64,000 bases of DNA from Desulfotalea sp. (GTDB lineage: Bacteria; Desulfobacterota; Desulfobulbia; Desulfobulbales; Desulfocapsaceae): contig NVXR01000011.1 of the NCBI GenBank assembly GCA_002733995.1, forward strand, positions 57,144 through 121,143. Reading direction: 5' to 3'. The notes below the pieces were generated by a model. The model worked only from the letters and a program-made list of their open reading frames with translations, made no database searches and was not told the DNA's origin. Position numbers and translations under genes: made by a program. Below, piece after piece: positions 17,537 through 26,356 of the stretch; the first letter of the stretch is position 1; the number at the start of each line of letters is the position of its first letter.

Positions 17537-19900
17537 TTAAAAATTTGCGCCTAGGGGAATGCCGATATTTGCGAGATTGAAGACCACGAGATATGTTGTG
17601 TCTTCCGGGGTGTATACTGTCTGTACTTTAACAGACCAGCAAAGAGCCTGGTAGGTAAGTGAACCTTTGGCTTTCACGGTTTCTTCGGTTGATAGGGAGT
17701 GTTCTATTTCAGCTTTCACCAACCAGTTATTAAAGAGAGTGGTTCCAACTGTGCCGTTAATCTGGTCAATATCATTTTTCTCTTTGTATGAATAATCGAG
17801 GGTGATGAAGTCGCCTTTGTCGTTTTCGTAGGCAGCTTCTATGGTGTGGGCATTAAAGCCATCACCATAGGTGTCAAAGTATGTTTTGTAGATAAGTGAG
17901 GTGCGTTTTATCGGATACCATTTCAGCTTAGCATATATGTCCGACAGTGGTTCATCGGAGTCGTCACTGAAATTATAGGACTGTTCAATGGTAAGCTGTG
18001 CGTAGTCAGCTAGTGATTCAAGTCCGCCGGTATGGGCTGTTACGTGGTTAAAAAAGTTATCCACGCCATAGGTAACGGTGTTTTCCTCTTGTATGAGATC
18101 AACATTATCAAAATGTGGCAGCTCATCTTGGTCTACGTCTGGGAGGTATTGATATTTAACGTATGGGCGGAGTTGGTGACGAAGGGGAGTACCAGATTTG
18201 CTATCGGTGAAAAAATCCCGCTCAAGAGTCGTTGCCACTTCGGTTTCAAAATCCATATACAGTCGATTTTGCTTGTCGTCATTCTGCCACTCTGAGTCAC
18301 CGTAGGTTTCTACCATATAATAGGTGTTCCTAAGAGAAACCTCCGCTCTTGATTCCAAATATTGACCCAAGGGAATAGGTGTTGAAAGTGAGGGCTGGAT
18401 ATCAAATCTGTTACCACCAATACCATCTTCGCGCCAGTAATTCACATAGTCCGCATTCCACCCGAAGGTAACATTTGCAAAGCCTGATGGTATCGTTCCA
18501 GAGAAGTCTACGCTCGGTAGAGTCCAAAGAGGTGTGTCTGTGTCGCTGGCCTGGGTGTCTGCCTCGTTAATTGCGAGAACTTCGGAAACCAGAGACATGC
18601 CACTCCAACTCTTTAACACCTTAAGAGAGTTCTCGCGTTGGGTGTCTGTGGCGCCATCGAACCCACGACCAAATGTTTTAAGATAACGGGACTGTGTATT
18701 GTCAAATCCAGTGTAGCCGGAGTTGAATTCATTTAAATAATCTTCATCAGAAACGATGTCTATATCGAGTCGTGACTGCCAGGCGGTTCCCCAGTTGTAG
18801 TTTGCTTTACCACGCAGCCAGTATCTGTCACTGTTGTCATGGGTGTAACCGGTGTCATTGAAGTAATCTGTTTCCGACGGATCTGAAAGCTGATCGTCAA
18901 GAAAGGAGCCGGTGAAGACGCCTTTACTGTTGTCATTGGCCACGTAGCGGTATTCCAGCCCTGGCATAAAACCGCGCTTTGCAAAATATTCTGGAAAAAG
19001 TGTCACATCAGAAGATTCTGAAATGTTGACAAAGAAGGGGAGGTTGATTCCAAAGCCGCCGTTACTGGAACTGGAAAACTCTGGAAAAAGAAACCCGGTT
19101 TGTCTCGTGTTTTTGATAGGTACTATGAGATAAGGTGCATAAAAGACAGGGACATTCTTAATGTTAAACCTGGCGTGCTTGAGGACTGCATAGCCACCAG
19201 GGCGGATGTCGGTTGTTGCACTGGAGAAACTCCATGGAGGGGTCTCGCCCTCTTCTACTTTACAGGTAATGGCCCAACCGTCGACAATGCGATAGGTGTC
19301 TAGTCCTGTTTTTTCAATAGTCTCGCCTTCAAGGTGAAGTGAATCTTCATCTCGGACAACGGTAGCCTTGGTAAATGTACCTGTCTCATTGGTTAGATTC
19401 AGGATACCTTCCTTTGCAGTAAGCAGATCATCACCGGTAACGATTCTTACGTTGCCTTTAGCCTTAATGGACTCCAAGTCCATATCATAAACCATCCAGT
19501 CGGAGCTTATTGTGACGGTGGTTTCGTACTTTGGCGGTCCTTCTTTTTCGACATCTTCGGCAGTAACTTCTTTTGGAGTGCTGGTTTCTTCGAGCAGTTC
19601 ATCCCATGCCGTCAGTTCAGTATCCTTTTTAGTACGCTTTTTAGAGACTATTTCTTTCTTTGTCAGTACCACGTTACCTGTAGCTACAATGCTATTAGGT
19701 GATTCATATCGAACCACTTTGTCGGCAGATATATTCCATTCTTCTGTGGAAACATTTTCTGCAAACGATGTATTGCCAGCCAACAGTGTGCAGCAAACAA
19801 CGGTGGCACAACAAATAACTGAATATCTCGAATATTTTCTAAGAGATGTAGGCACAGGTAACTCCTTTTTGGAGATTCTTCTGGAGGGCAATATCGACAT
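17537..19900 (-). CDS. lptD: LPS-assembly outer membrane protein LptD
   Basis: A 787-residue outer-membrane translocon that, with LptE, inserts lipopolysaccharide into the outer leaflet. After an N-terminal signal region (hydrophobic YSVICCATVVCCTLLAGNTS, cleavage near SFA), residues ~55-200 form the OstA/LptA-like periplasmic domain, with repeats such as ISADKVVRYES and VATGNVVLTKK. The rest is a beta-barrel rich in alternating aromatic residues, including the conserved YAPYLIVPIKNTRQTGFLFP segment. Mature cysteines are few (ITCKVEE and QALCWSV), unlike the two-disulfide pattern of E. coli LptD. It diverges from rne across a 0.78-kb gap. lptE is not nearby. Confidence 0.9.
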   Translation of the reverse strand: MSILPSRRISKKELPVPTSLRKYSRYSVICCATVVCCTLLAGNTSFAENVSTEEWNISADKVVRYESPNSIVATGNVVLTKKEIVSKKRTKKDTELTAWDELLEETSTPKEVTAEDVEKEGPPKYETTVTISSDWMVYDMDLESIKAKGNVRIVTGDDLLTAKEGILNLTNETGTFTKATVVRDEDSLHLEGETIEKTGLDTYRIVDGWAITCKVEEGETPPWSFSSATTDIRPGGYAVLKHARFNIKNVPVFYAPYLIVPIKNTRQTGFLFPEFSSSSNGGFGINLPFFVNISESSDVTLFPEYFAKRGFMPGLEYRYVANDNSKGVFTGSFLDDQLSDPSETDYFNDTGYTHDNSDRYWLRGKANYNWGTAWQSRLDIDIVSDEDYLNEFNSGYTGFDNTQSRYLKTFGRGFDGATDTQRENSLKVLKSWSGMSLVSEVLAINEADTQASDTDTPLWTLPSVDFSGTIPSGFANVTFGWNADYVNYWREDGIGGNRFDIQPSLSTPIPLGQYLESRAEVSLRNTYYMVETYGDSEWQNDDKQNRLYMDFETEVATTLERDFFTDSKSGTPLRHQLRPYVKYQYLPDVDQDELPHFDNVDLIQEENTVTYGVDNFFNHVTAHTGGLESLADYAQLTIEQSYNFSDDSDEPLSDIYAKLKWYPIKRTSLIYKTYFDTYGDGFNAHTIEAAYENDKGDFITLDYSYKEKNDIDQINGTVGTTLFNNWLVKAEIEHSLSTEETVKAKGSLTYQALCWSVKVQTVYTPEDTTYLVVFNLANIGIPLGANF

Positions 19901-20681
19901 ATTATTCTATGAAAAAAAAGGTTATGGAAAAATAGTATGAATTCATGTGGTTAGGTTGAAAATAGAATGACTTATCCTAGCACATATATATGTAGAGGTC
20001 AAAGTTTACGGTTCTATGCTGACACTGTCAAGTTTAAAGTCATACCCGGAATAGGGGAGTGAATTAATGTATAGTTAAGAAAAAACACCTATTTCAATGC
20101 TGATGAAGACATGAGCCATTGGCAATGGGTGTTATAACTGCTTATTTCAGTAAGAAAAAAAATATAATTTGTGTTTAGGGTAAATTGACAGTACTAGTGT
20201 TCCCCAGTGAACATTCTCTCTAAGGGATGCTCAATAATAGGAGTCTTGTCCAACATCGATTAGTTTTTAGGGAATAAACACAGCTATATATCTGATATTG
20301 CGAGTATTGTTTATTGTAAACTTTGAAGAGTTTGAGCAAAATGTCATTCACAGACTGACTCCTAGGTAGTGTGTTATGATGTAACACAGTCTTGTTTTGA
20401 GAATTTAAGCAAAACGAGACATTGGAAATTGAAGTGGAAGGACAATAGTTTCATTTTTCTGACAACATTAATCTTATAACTGGCAGCCACAGTTCTTTGT
20501 AATCTGTTGAAACGCTGTCATTGTCAGGAACGGTCGTATTGTCTTTTTGCTGGTATGAAGAAAAAAGGATGGCATTACACAACCAAGAATCAGAAACATT
20601 CGGGTTGTGATGATGGCTACACCGCAAGCATAGCTGGTTATCTTACAGATGTTGTAAGGTGGCTGGTGAGAAAGGTCAGAG
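19901..20681. promoter_or_regulatory. Gene-free divergent region lptD/rne with inverted repeats
   Basis: This 781-bp interval holds no supportable gene. It must contain both the lptD promoter and the rne promoter and leader. Two adjacent inverted repeats are clear. TGTGTTA/TAACACA (20370-20376 and 20382-20388) is nested in AGACTG/CAGTCT (20352-20392). CTTGTTTTG/CAAAACGAG (20391-20399 and 20410-20418) pairs with one G-U. They lie 260-330 bp before rne, so they could be operators or part of a structured rne leader; E. coli rne mRNA has a long autoregulatory 5' UTR, which makes the second idea reasonable. Confidence 0.45.
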
Positions 20682-23126
20682 ATGGTAGAAAGGAAAAAAA
20701 CAGAAAAAGAAAAAAAGACAGTTCAAATAAAAGCAACAACCGGAGCATGGTGGAAAAGTAAACCCTCCGAAGAAAAAGTTGAGGCTCCCGCATCCCCGTC
20801 AGAGGATACAAAAACAGTAAAGCCCAAAAGAGCACCAAGGGCTAAGAAAGCAGTAACTCCCGCCCCAAAAGCCGAAAAGAAACCCACGCGTACTCCAGTC
20901 AAAAAGAAAGCTAAGGCCAAGGTCAAAGCTAAGGATCCGGTAAAAGATATCGCCGCTGAAGAGCAGGGGAATATCGCAACTCCCGAAAGTAAAAAATCCC
21001 CGGAAAGCAAAAAAGCTCCTGAACGCAAAAAAGCTCCTGAACGCAAAAAAGCTCCTGAACGCCAAAAAGCTCCGGTTCGTAAAAAAGCTCCTGAAAGCAA
21101 AAAAGCCTCGGAAAGCAAAGAGGTCCTTACAGGCACAGAGGCCCCCGAAAGCAAAGAGGTTCCTGTAGCTCCGGTTCGTAAAAAGCCTGCACCAAGAAAA
21201 AGAGCGACTAAACCAAGGACTCCCCGCGCAAAGGCTAAGCCTGTTGTAGAGGATGTTGCTGTGGTCGCTGCTGCTGAAGTCACCTCGGAGGCAAAGGTAG
21301 ATGTCGTTGCTGCTGAGGAGGTTGCTGCTAAGCTTAAAAGTACAAAGCCGCGTCGGGGACGACGTCCAAAAGCTGCAGCAAAGAAAAAGGTTGTAACTGA
21401 GGATGCCGACATAGCCGCTACAACCGACGAGGTCGTAGCCGAAGTTGCAGCAAGTACTGAAGTTGTTGATGGCAAAGAGACAGAAGACACAGATGCTTCA
21501 CAGGATGTAAAGCAAAAACCTGGGAGAAAAACGTCTTCCCAGAAGAAAGCGGATGGAGAGGAAAACCAGCAACCACAGGAAGAAGTCAAAAGAAATTGTA
21601 AACTTCTTATCAACGCTGAAGAGCCTGAAGAATGTCGCTTGGCACTTCTTGAAGATGGACGGCTTGAATCTCTTAATGTTTCCACAATTTCTCGTACCCA
21701 AAGAAAAAACAATATTTATAAGGCCCGTATTGTCGCGATTGAGCCAAGCCTTCAGGCTGCCTTTGTCGAGTATGGGACAGATAAAAACGGATTTCTGCCC
21801 TTTAGTGAGATCCATCCCGAATATTTCAAGCAGGATCTTAGTGACCAGGTTCAGCACCTTGTAGATTCGCAGCAGTGGAAAAAACTGAGTATCACTGATG
21901 TGGTCGAACGAGGTCAAGAGATTCTCGCCCAGGTTGTAAAAGAAGAGATTGGCAAGAAGGGGGCGAATATGACCACCTTCCTCTCTATTCCCGGCAGATG
22001 TGTTGTGCTCATGCCCGGTTCCGACTCCTCTGGCATCTCACGAAAAATTTCAGGCGAACAACGACGATCTCAACTTAGGGAGACCATGAAGTCAATGGAT
22101 CTGCCCGAAGGTATCGGTTGGATTGTGCGGACAGCCAGCGTAGATATCACCCACGAAGCTCTTACCCGTGATGTTGGTTATCTCGTAAAGCTCTGGGACG
22201 ATATAAAAGGTAAAGGCCAAACCATTGAAGGGGTTGGTCTTGTTTATGAAGAGCAGCACAGTGTTTTACGGTTTTTAAGAGAACATTTCGATCCATCGAT
22301 CCAAGAGATCCTAGTGGATGACCGTACGGCGCTTGAGCAGGTTAAAGAGTTTATACATCTGCTTCCTAAAAGCCAGCAAGGTGTGACCGTAAGGTTGCAT
22401 CAGGGGGCTCGACCTATCTTTAATCAGTTCAGTGTTGAAGATCAGATTGAATCTATTTACCAACCCCAGGTGAGCTTACCCTCGGGGGGATCGATTGTTA
22501 TTGATCCCACAGAGGCCCTGGTGGCAATTGATGTCAACTCAGGTTCAACCTCTAAGGGTAAGAATTTCGAGGCCTCAATTTTTCAGGCAAATATGGAGGC
22601 CGCCGCCGAGTTGGCCAGGCAGTTACGCTTGAGAGATTTAGGCGGATTGATTGTGGTCGACTTTATCGATATGCGGAGCCGAAAGAATATTATCGCTGTT
22701 GAGAAACAGGTTCGCGCCGCCATGAAAAAAGATAAAGCCAAGGTGGATTTCAGCCGGATCTCTAAATTTGGCCTTATGGAAATCTCAAGGCAGAAACTTG
22801 GGGCACCTATCGAAGCTGGTAACTATAGCAGATGCGAGCATTGTAAGGGACGGGGCACTGTTCGTTCGGTGGAGACATTGTCTCTCTTTTATCTCAGAAG
22901 AATACAGACGGGTGCCAGTCGCAAGCCTGTTGATTCTGTTGAATGTCATTTTCCTCTCGATGTCTCGGCATATCTTCTCAACAAGAAGCGTACTGAGATA
23001 AGTGAGATGGAAAAACGTTACGATGTTGAAATTATAATTAACGCTGAAACCCATATGAAGCCTGCTGAAAACGAAATAATCTTCCATAAAGCAGAAAAAG
23101 AGCAAAATAATAAAAAACAAGCTTGA
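20682..23126 (+). CDS. rne: Ribonuclease E/G family endoribonuclease with N-terminal extension
   Basis: An 814-residue single-strand endoribonuclease for mRNA decay and stable-RNA maturation. Residues 1-~300 are a lysine/alanine/proline-rich extension of low complexity with tandem repeats; this part is absent from E. coli RNase G and is at the opposite end from the disordered region of E. coli RNase E. The catalytic body follows: S1 RNA-binding domain (~320-410), 5'-sensor region, and DNase I-like domain with magnesium-binding Asp617 (AIDVNSGS) and Asp660 (VVDFIDM), 43 residues apart as in E. coli. The zinc-link CEHC lies at 718-721. AAAGG precedes the ATG. The protein ends soon after the small domain. 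Confidence 0.93.
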   Translation: MVERKKTEKEKKTVQIKATTGAWWKSKPSEEKVEAPASPSEDTKTVKPKRAPRAKKAVTPAPKAEKKPTRTPVKKKAKAKVKAKDPVKDIAAEEQGNIATPESKKSPESKKAPERKKAPERKKAPERQKAPVRKKAPESKKASESKEVLTGTEAPESKEVPVAPVRKKPAPRKRATKPRTPRAKAKPVVEDVAVVAAAEVTSEAKVDVVAAEEVAAKLKSTKPRRGRRPKAAAKKKVVTEDADIAATTDEVVAEVAASTEVVDGKETEDTDASQDVKQKPGRKTSSQKKADGEENQQPQEEVKRNCKLLINAEEPEECRLALLEDGRLESLNVSTISRTQRKNNIYKARIVAIEPSLQAAFVEYGTDKNGFLPFSEIHPEYFKQDLSDQVQHLVDSQQWKKLSITDVVERGQEILAQVVKEEIGKKGANMTTFLSIPGRCVVLMPGSDSSGISRKISGEQRRSQLRETMKSMDLPEGIGWIVRTASVDITHEALTRDVGYLVKLWDDIKGKGQTIEGVGLVYEEQHSVLRFLREHFDPSIQEILVDDRTALEQVKEFIHLLPKSQQGVTVRLHQGARPIFNQFSVEDQIESIYQPQVSLPSGGSIVIDPTEALVAIDVNSGSTSKGKNFEASIFQANMEAAAELARQLRLRDLGGLIVVDFIDMRSRKNIIAVEKQVRAAMKKDKAKVDFSRISKFGLMEISRQKLGAPIEAGNYSRCEHCKGRGTVRSVETLSLFYLRRIQTGASRKPVDSVECHFPLDVSAYLLNKKRTEISEMEKRYDVEIIINAETHMKPAENEIIFHKAEKEQNNKKQA
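20982..21120 (+). repeat. 18-bp tandem coding repeat in the rne N-terminal extension
   Basis: About seven imperfect copies of an 18-bp unit encoding PERKKA-like hexapeptides (PESKKS, PESKKA, PERKKA three times, then PVRKKA and PESKKA variants). Copies near 21015-21060 are almost identical, indicating recent slippage. The region is highly basic and is predicted to be disordered and RNA-binding. Confidence 0.85.
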
Positions 23127-23163
23127 GTTCATTTACAATACAGGGTATATAGCTACCTGCAAT

Positions 23164-23240
23164 GCACCAGTGGCTCAGCTGGATAGAGTACCTGACTACG
23201 AATCAGGGGGTCACAGGTTCGAATCCTGTCTGGTGCACCA
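23164..23240 (+). tRNA. tRNA-Arg (anticodon ACG)
   Basis: Full cloverleaf: acceptor arms GCACCAG (23164-23170) and CTGGTGC (23230-23236), anticodon stem CTGA/TCAG around the loop CTACGAA, and T-arm ACAGG/CCTGT around TTCGAAT. CCA is encoded at 23238-23240. Its 3' part is duplicated 3.2 kb downstream, marking it as an integration site. Confidence 0.95.
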
Positions 23241-23250
23241 TGAAATAATA

Positions 23251-23287
23251 AAGGCTTATCAACTTATGTTGATAAGCCTTTTTTATT
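23251..23287 (+). terminator. Terminator downstream of tRNA-Arg
   Basis: Stem AAGGCTTATCAAC/GTTGATAAGCCTT (23251-23281) with a four-base loop is followed by a T-run. It ends the tRNA transcript immediately after the CCA end. Confidence 0.9.
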
Positions 23288-23411
23288 TGTATATCCATTT
23301 GTACAACTTCTGTACAACCATATTCCATATGGAGTCCCCATTCGGGTCTACGCCAAAGAAAGGGATGAGTTCTGTCCCGGTCAATTTAGTTGAACCAAAT
23401 TTTGTTTTATC

Positions 23412-23545
23412 TTACCCGCATAAAATCCTTACTCTCAATCGATAATTTTCAAAGGTTTTGAAGCCATATGCTCATTCGTTGAATAAGTTCCATTTTTCGC
23501 AGCAATCCTTCAACAATTCCATTATTCGCAATAGTTGTGACATAT
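23412..23545 (-). pseudogene. C-terminal fragment of an ISL3-like transposase
   Basis: Translated on the minus strand, the segment reads NNGIVEGLLRKMELIQRMS and then, after a frame slip, GFKTFENYRLRVRILCG and a stop. This resembles the C-terminus of IS204/IS1001/IS1165 (ISL3) transposases, where a similar NG-VEG-RKMKLIQR-GFRNFENYRLRV pattern occurs. Only about 40 residues remain and the frame is broken, so it is a relic. Family assignment is from memory of the motif. Confidence 0.5.
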
Positions 23546-23767
23546 ACGTCCAATAGGCTTCAAACAGCTCCCTCGTCCCCACGCTCGTGTTGCTCCACTA
23601 GTGGCAACCCTGTTGCCTCTTGCAGACACTGCGTCAGAGTTTGAGTACCCACGACCGTATGTATGGAACACGTTGTTTGTCAGTGGTTCTGTAGAACGAT
23701 TATCCCCCCGAAAAAAAGTAGTACTCAAAAGTAGAATATTCTAATAATTGAAAAACAGGAAAATTCT

Positions 23768-24458
23768 ATGAACAAGTCAAGATTTAGCGATAGCCAGATA
23801 CTCGGGATATTAAAAAAAGCAGAGGGCGGTGTTCCTATAGCTGATCTTTGCCGCGAACATGGCATTAGCAACGCCACATTTTACAACTGGCCTTTAAAAT
23901 ACGGTGGCATGGATGCGTCGTTAATGGCACGAATGAACGAGCTTGAATAAGAGAATAGTCACCTGAAAAAGATGTATGCTAAAGAGCGATTAAAATAAGA
24001 AATCATTCAAGAGGCGATGGCAAAAAAGATGGTAAAACCATCTTTTCGACGCGAGATGGTGGTAACTGCAGTTGGCGACAGTAATCTGAGTATTCGCCGG
24101 GCATGTGCATTATTTTTAATCAGCGAAAACTGTTACAGATATAAGAGGAAATTGTCGAGTGATAATGAACTGATCGCAGATTGTTTGCTCCGCTTGACCA
24201 GTACATATCGCACATGGGGGTTCGGCTTATCCTTCCTTTATTTACGAAATGTGAAAGGGTTTAAATGGAATCACAAGAGGGTCTATCGAATCTACAGGGA
24301 GTTGGAATTAAACCTGCGTATAAAGCCCAAAAAACGATTAAAACGAGAGACGCCTGATGCGCTAGCAGTGCCTGATAAGATAAATACAAGTTGGTCAATG
24401 GATTTCATGCACGATCAACTTGAAGATGGACGTAGTGTACGTCTCTTTAAGATACACA
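23768..24458 (+). pseudogene. Degenerate IS3-family (IS407-like) transposase
   Basis: The OrfA part (from the ATG at 23768) begins NKSRFSDSQILGILKKAEGG, the typical helix-turn-helix start of IS407-group OrfA. In-frame TAA codons at 23948-23950 and 23996-23998 interrupt it. From 23999 the same frame continues through the OrfB start (MVKPSFRREMV, CYRYKRKLSS) into RVYRIYRELELNLRIKPKKR and SWSMDFMHDQLEDGRS, the beginning of the DDE catalytic core. Similarity ends near 24458, before the second and third catalytic residues. Two nonsense codons plus loss of the 3' half make it inactive. Terminal inverted repeats were not identified. Confidence 0.85.
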
Positions 24459-24591
24459 TATCACTTGCAATGGCAAGCTGCTGCAGAGTATAGAGATCTG
24501 TAACTAAGGCTATTCCTGTATCTCTTCAGAATCATGTCTGCACATCAATCACTCCCGTCAAACGTTAGACTCACAGGAAGAAGGTAGCATC

Positions 24592-25308
24592 TTGAAACTC
24601 GGCAAAAGATTGAAGCAAATTGAATTGATGGTTACATCTGACTATACCCACATCTGGGATTGTTGCTGTGACCATGGCTTATTAGGAGCAGCCTTACTAA
24701 AAAGGCATGTCGCACCACACATTCACTTTGTTGACGTAGTCCCCCAGCTTATGAGCGAGCTGGAAAAAAAACTGCAACACTTTTACTTACATTCATCTTC
24801 AAGCTGGCAAATTCATTGCCTTGATGTGGAAGCATTACCACTGGAACAATATGAAGGAAAAAGCATAGTCATTATCGCGGGAGTGGGTGGTGATTTAATA
24901 ACTCAGTTTGTCACTGCTATTCATCAGAGCCACTTCACAACACCCATTGATTTCCTGTTATGCCCAGTTTATCAACAGTTTACACTACGACAGCGACTGA
25001 TTGAACTTGATTTCAGTCTTAAAGATGAAGTGTTAATCGAAGAAAATCGACGATTATATGAAATTCTACTGGTTTCTTCGCCTGCAAAAACAGACGATAA
25101 ACCTGCTAAAATCAGTCCGGTTGGGGAGTTGATATGGCAAACCAATACCGATGAAGAAGCAAAAGTAGCTACCGACTATCTAAATCAAACCCTCAATCAT
25201 TTTCAGAGAATGCAACAAGGAGGCGACTATGATGTTCAGCACATTATTGATGTCTATCGCTCTGTTAGTCATAAGCATAACATTTACATCGGTTCGCGAA
25301 ATGACTGA
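24592..25308 (+). CDS. trmK: TrmK-like tRNA (adenine-N1)-methyltransferase
   Basis: A 238-residue SAM-dependent methyltransferase resembling the TrmK (COG2384) family, which makes m1A22 in some bacterial tRNAs. The SAM loop is in IWDCCCDHGLLGAALL (~21-36) and motif IV-like IIAGVGGDL is at ~102-110. The wording (DCCCDHG, RLYEILLV) is like the version found in marine gammaproteobacteria. The TTG start at 24592 is supported by AGAAGG nine bases upstream. It lies 19 bp before the NTAQ1-like gene, inside the tRNA-Arg island, and is flanked by AAACGTTAGAY sequences. Horizontal transfer is likely; the exact modified base is not certain. Confidence 0.78.
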   Translation: MKLGKRLKQIELMVTSDYTHIWDCCCDHGLLGAALLKRHVAPHIHFVDVVPQLMSELEKKLQHFYLHSSSSWQIHCLDVEALPLEQYEGKSIVIIAGVGGDLITQFVTAIHQSHFTTPIDFLLCPVYQQFTLRQRLIELDFSLKDEVLIEENRRLYEILLVSSPAKTDDKPAKISPVGELIWQTNTDEEAKVATDYLNQTLNHFQRMQQGGDYDVQHIIDVYRSVSHKHNIYIGSRND

Positions 25309-25330
25309 AACGATGGCCAATTAAATATTG

Positions 25331-25876
25331 ATGAAGATTGGTAATACGAAATATACCAAATGCTTTTGCGAGGAAAATATCTGGCATTTGTGTCAACATG
25401 CAGATCTGGTAGAGTTTCCCAAATATGTTCTTTTCATCTCAAACGTCATAAAGCAATGTCCCTTCTGGGCTCAAAAAACTGCACCAGCACAGGAATTCAT
25501 CTGTTGGGACTATCATGTAGTTTTAGCCGTGAATATGGAAGGTTGGCAAATATTTGATCTGGATACGACTCTGTTTTGTCCAATCGATTTGAAAGAGTAT
25601 ATTTCTGCCACTTTTAAAGGCAAGACAGGTATTCATCCAGGCTATTTTCCTCGTTTTAAGATTATTGGTGCCGAAAGATATGTAAGGGAATTTTATTCTG
25701 ATCGGAAGCACATGAAAGATGAGGTCGGCAAATGGTTAAGTCCGGCTCCAGATTGGCCGTTGATCCTCGGTAACAAACAGCTATCTATTGATGGATTGTT
25801 TGATTTTACCGGTTCGAGTAAGCAAGAAATATATAGCTTGTCTGAGATGGTTGAATATCTGTATGAAGAGGCGTAG
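25331..25876 (+). CDS. NTAQ1-like protein N-terminal glutamine amidohydrolase
   Basis: A 181-residue protein resembling eukaryotic NTAQ1, which deamidates N-terminal glutamine of proteins to glutamate in the Arg/N-degron pathway. The family landmarks are all present in order: KCFCEENIWHLC with the catalytic cysteine (Cys13 from the ATG at 25331), VLFISNVIKQCPFWAQK, WDYHVVLAV with the catalytic histidine (His62), and IFDLDTTL with the catalytic aspartate. The YFPRFKII region (~110) also fits. There is no clear ribosome binding site; a TTG directly before the ATG is an alternative. It probably is co-transcribed with trmK. Members are rare in bacteria, and what the product would feed into here is unknown. 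Confidence 0.8.
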   Translation: MKIGNTKYTKCFCEENIWHLCQHADLVEFPKYVLFISNVIKQCPFWAQKTAPAQEFICWDYHVVLAVNMEGWQIFDLDTTLFCPIDLKEYISATFKGKTGIHPGYFPRFKIIGAERYVREFYSDRKHMKDEVGKWLSPAPDWPLILGNKQLSIDGLFDFTGSSKQEIYSLSEMVEYLYEEA

Positions 25877-25888
25877 TGAAGCGCGCCA

Positions 25889-25955
25889 TTTAACTTTGGC
25901 GTTGAACCTGTCACCCGCAATCTCAAGAAATTCATAATCTTCTTAAACGTTAGAT
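25889..25955 (+). other. Integron attC-like 3' ends after the NTAQ1-like gene
   Basis: TTTAACTTTGGC followed by GTTGAAC (25901-25907) resembles the 3' end of an integron attC site (GTTRRRY core). A second core, AAACGTTAGAT, lies at 25945-25955 and nearly repeats AAACGTTAGAC at 24560-24570, just before trmK. The trmK/NTAQ1 pair is therefore bracketed by core-like sequences in the orientation expected of a gene cassette. Complete 5' attC halves were not found, so this is suggestive only. Confidence 0.35.
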
Positions 25956-26356
25956 GTTTCCTGTGAAGATTGGATATGGTCATACCTGAAAAATGTGTTG
26001 AAATGGAGCATTTTAATTTATTGATAATTCCAGATAACTTTTGGGACAGACACCAGATCTTTCTGGGAGCACTAGAGAGCCATTGGTAAGGGTGAACTGA
26101 TTAAGATAATGGCATCCTTGGAAAGATAGGAGAGAAAAGTTTCTGGTCGTGCTCTGGTCTTTTGGGACAGATTTGAAAAACATGAGCCAATTACTTAAAA
26201 AAATCATCATATCAGTGTGTTGAATACTTGATGGTGTAATTGACACCTGATAATGGTTTGATTTTTTTCACTACATGAGTATGTCGGAGGTATGTGTGAC
26301 TAATCCTCTGAAAACATAAAGAATATTCCCCATATTCCTTGCGAGTAGTCAAGGAT

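Noticed and set aside
20723..21712. A 329-codon open frame antisense to the rne N-terminal extension
   Set aside because: It arises from the repetitive lysine/alanine coding bias on the other strand, has no ribosome binding site and shows only low-complexity Phe/Ser/Leu composition.
23546..23767. Group II intron remains inside the tRNA-Arg island
   Set aside because: The GC-rich stretch recalled intron sequence, but no domain V or reverse transcriptase fragment could be identified.
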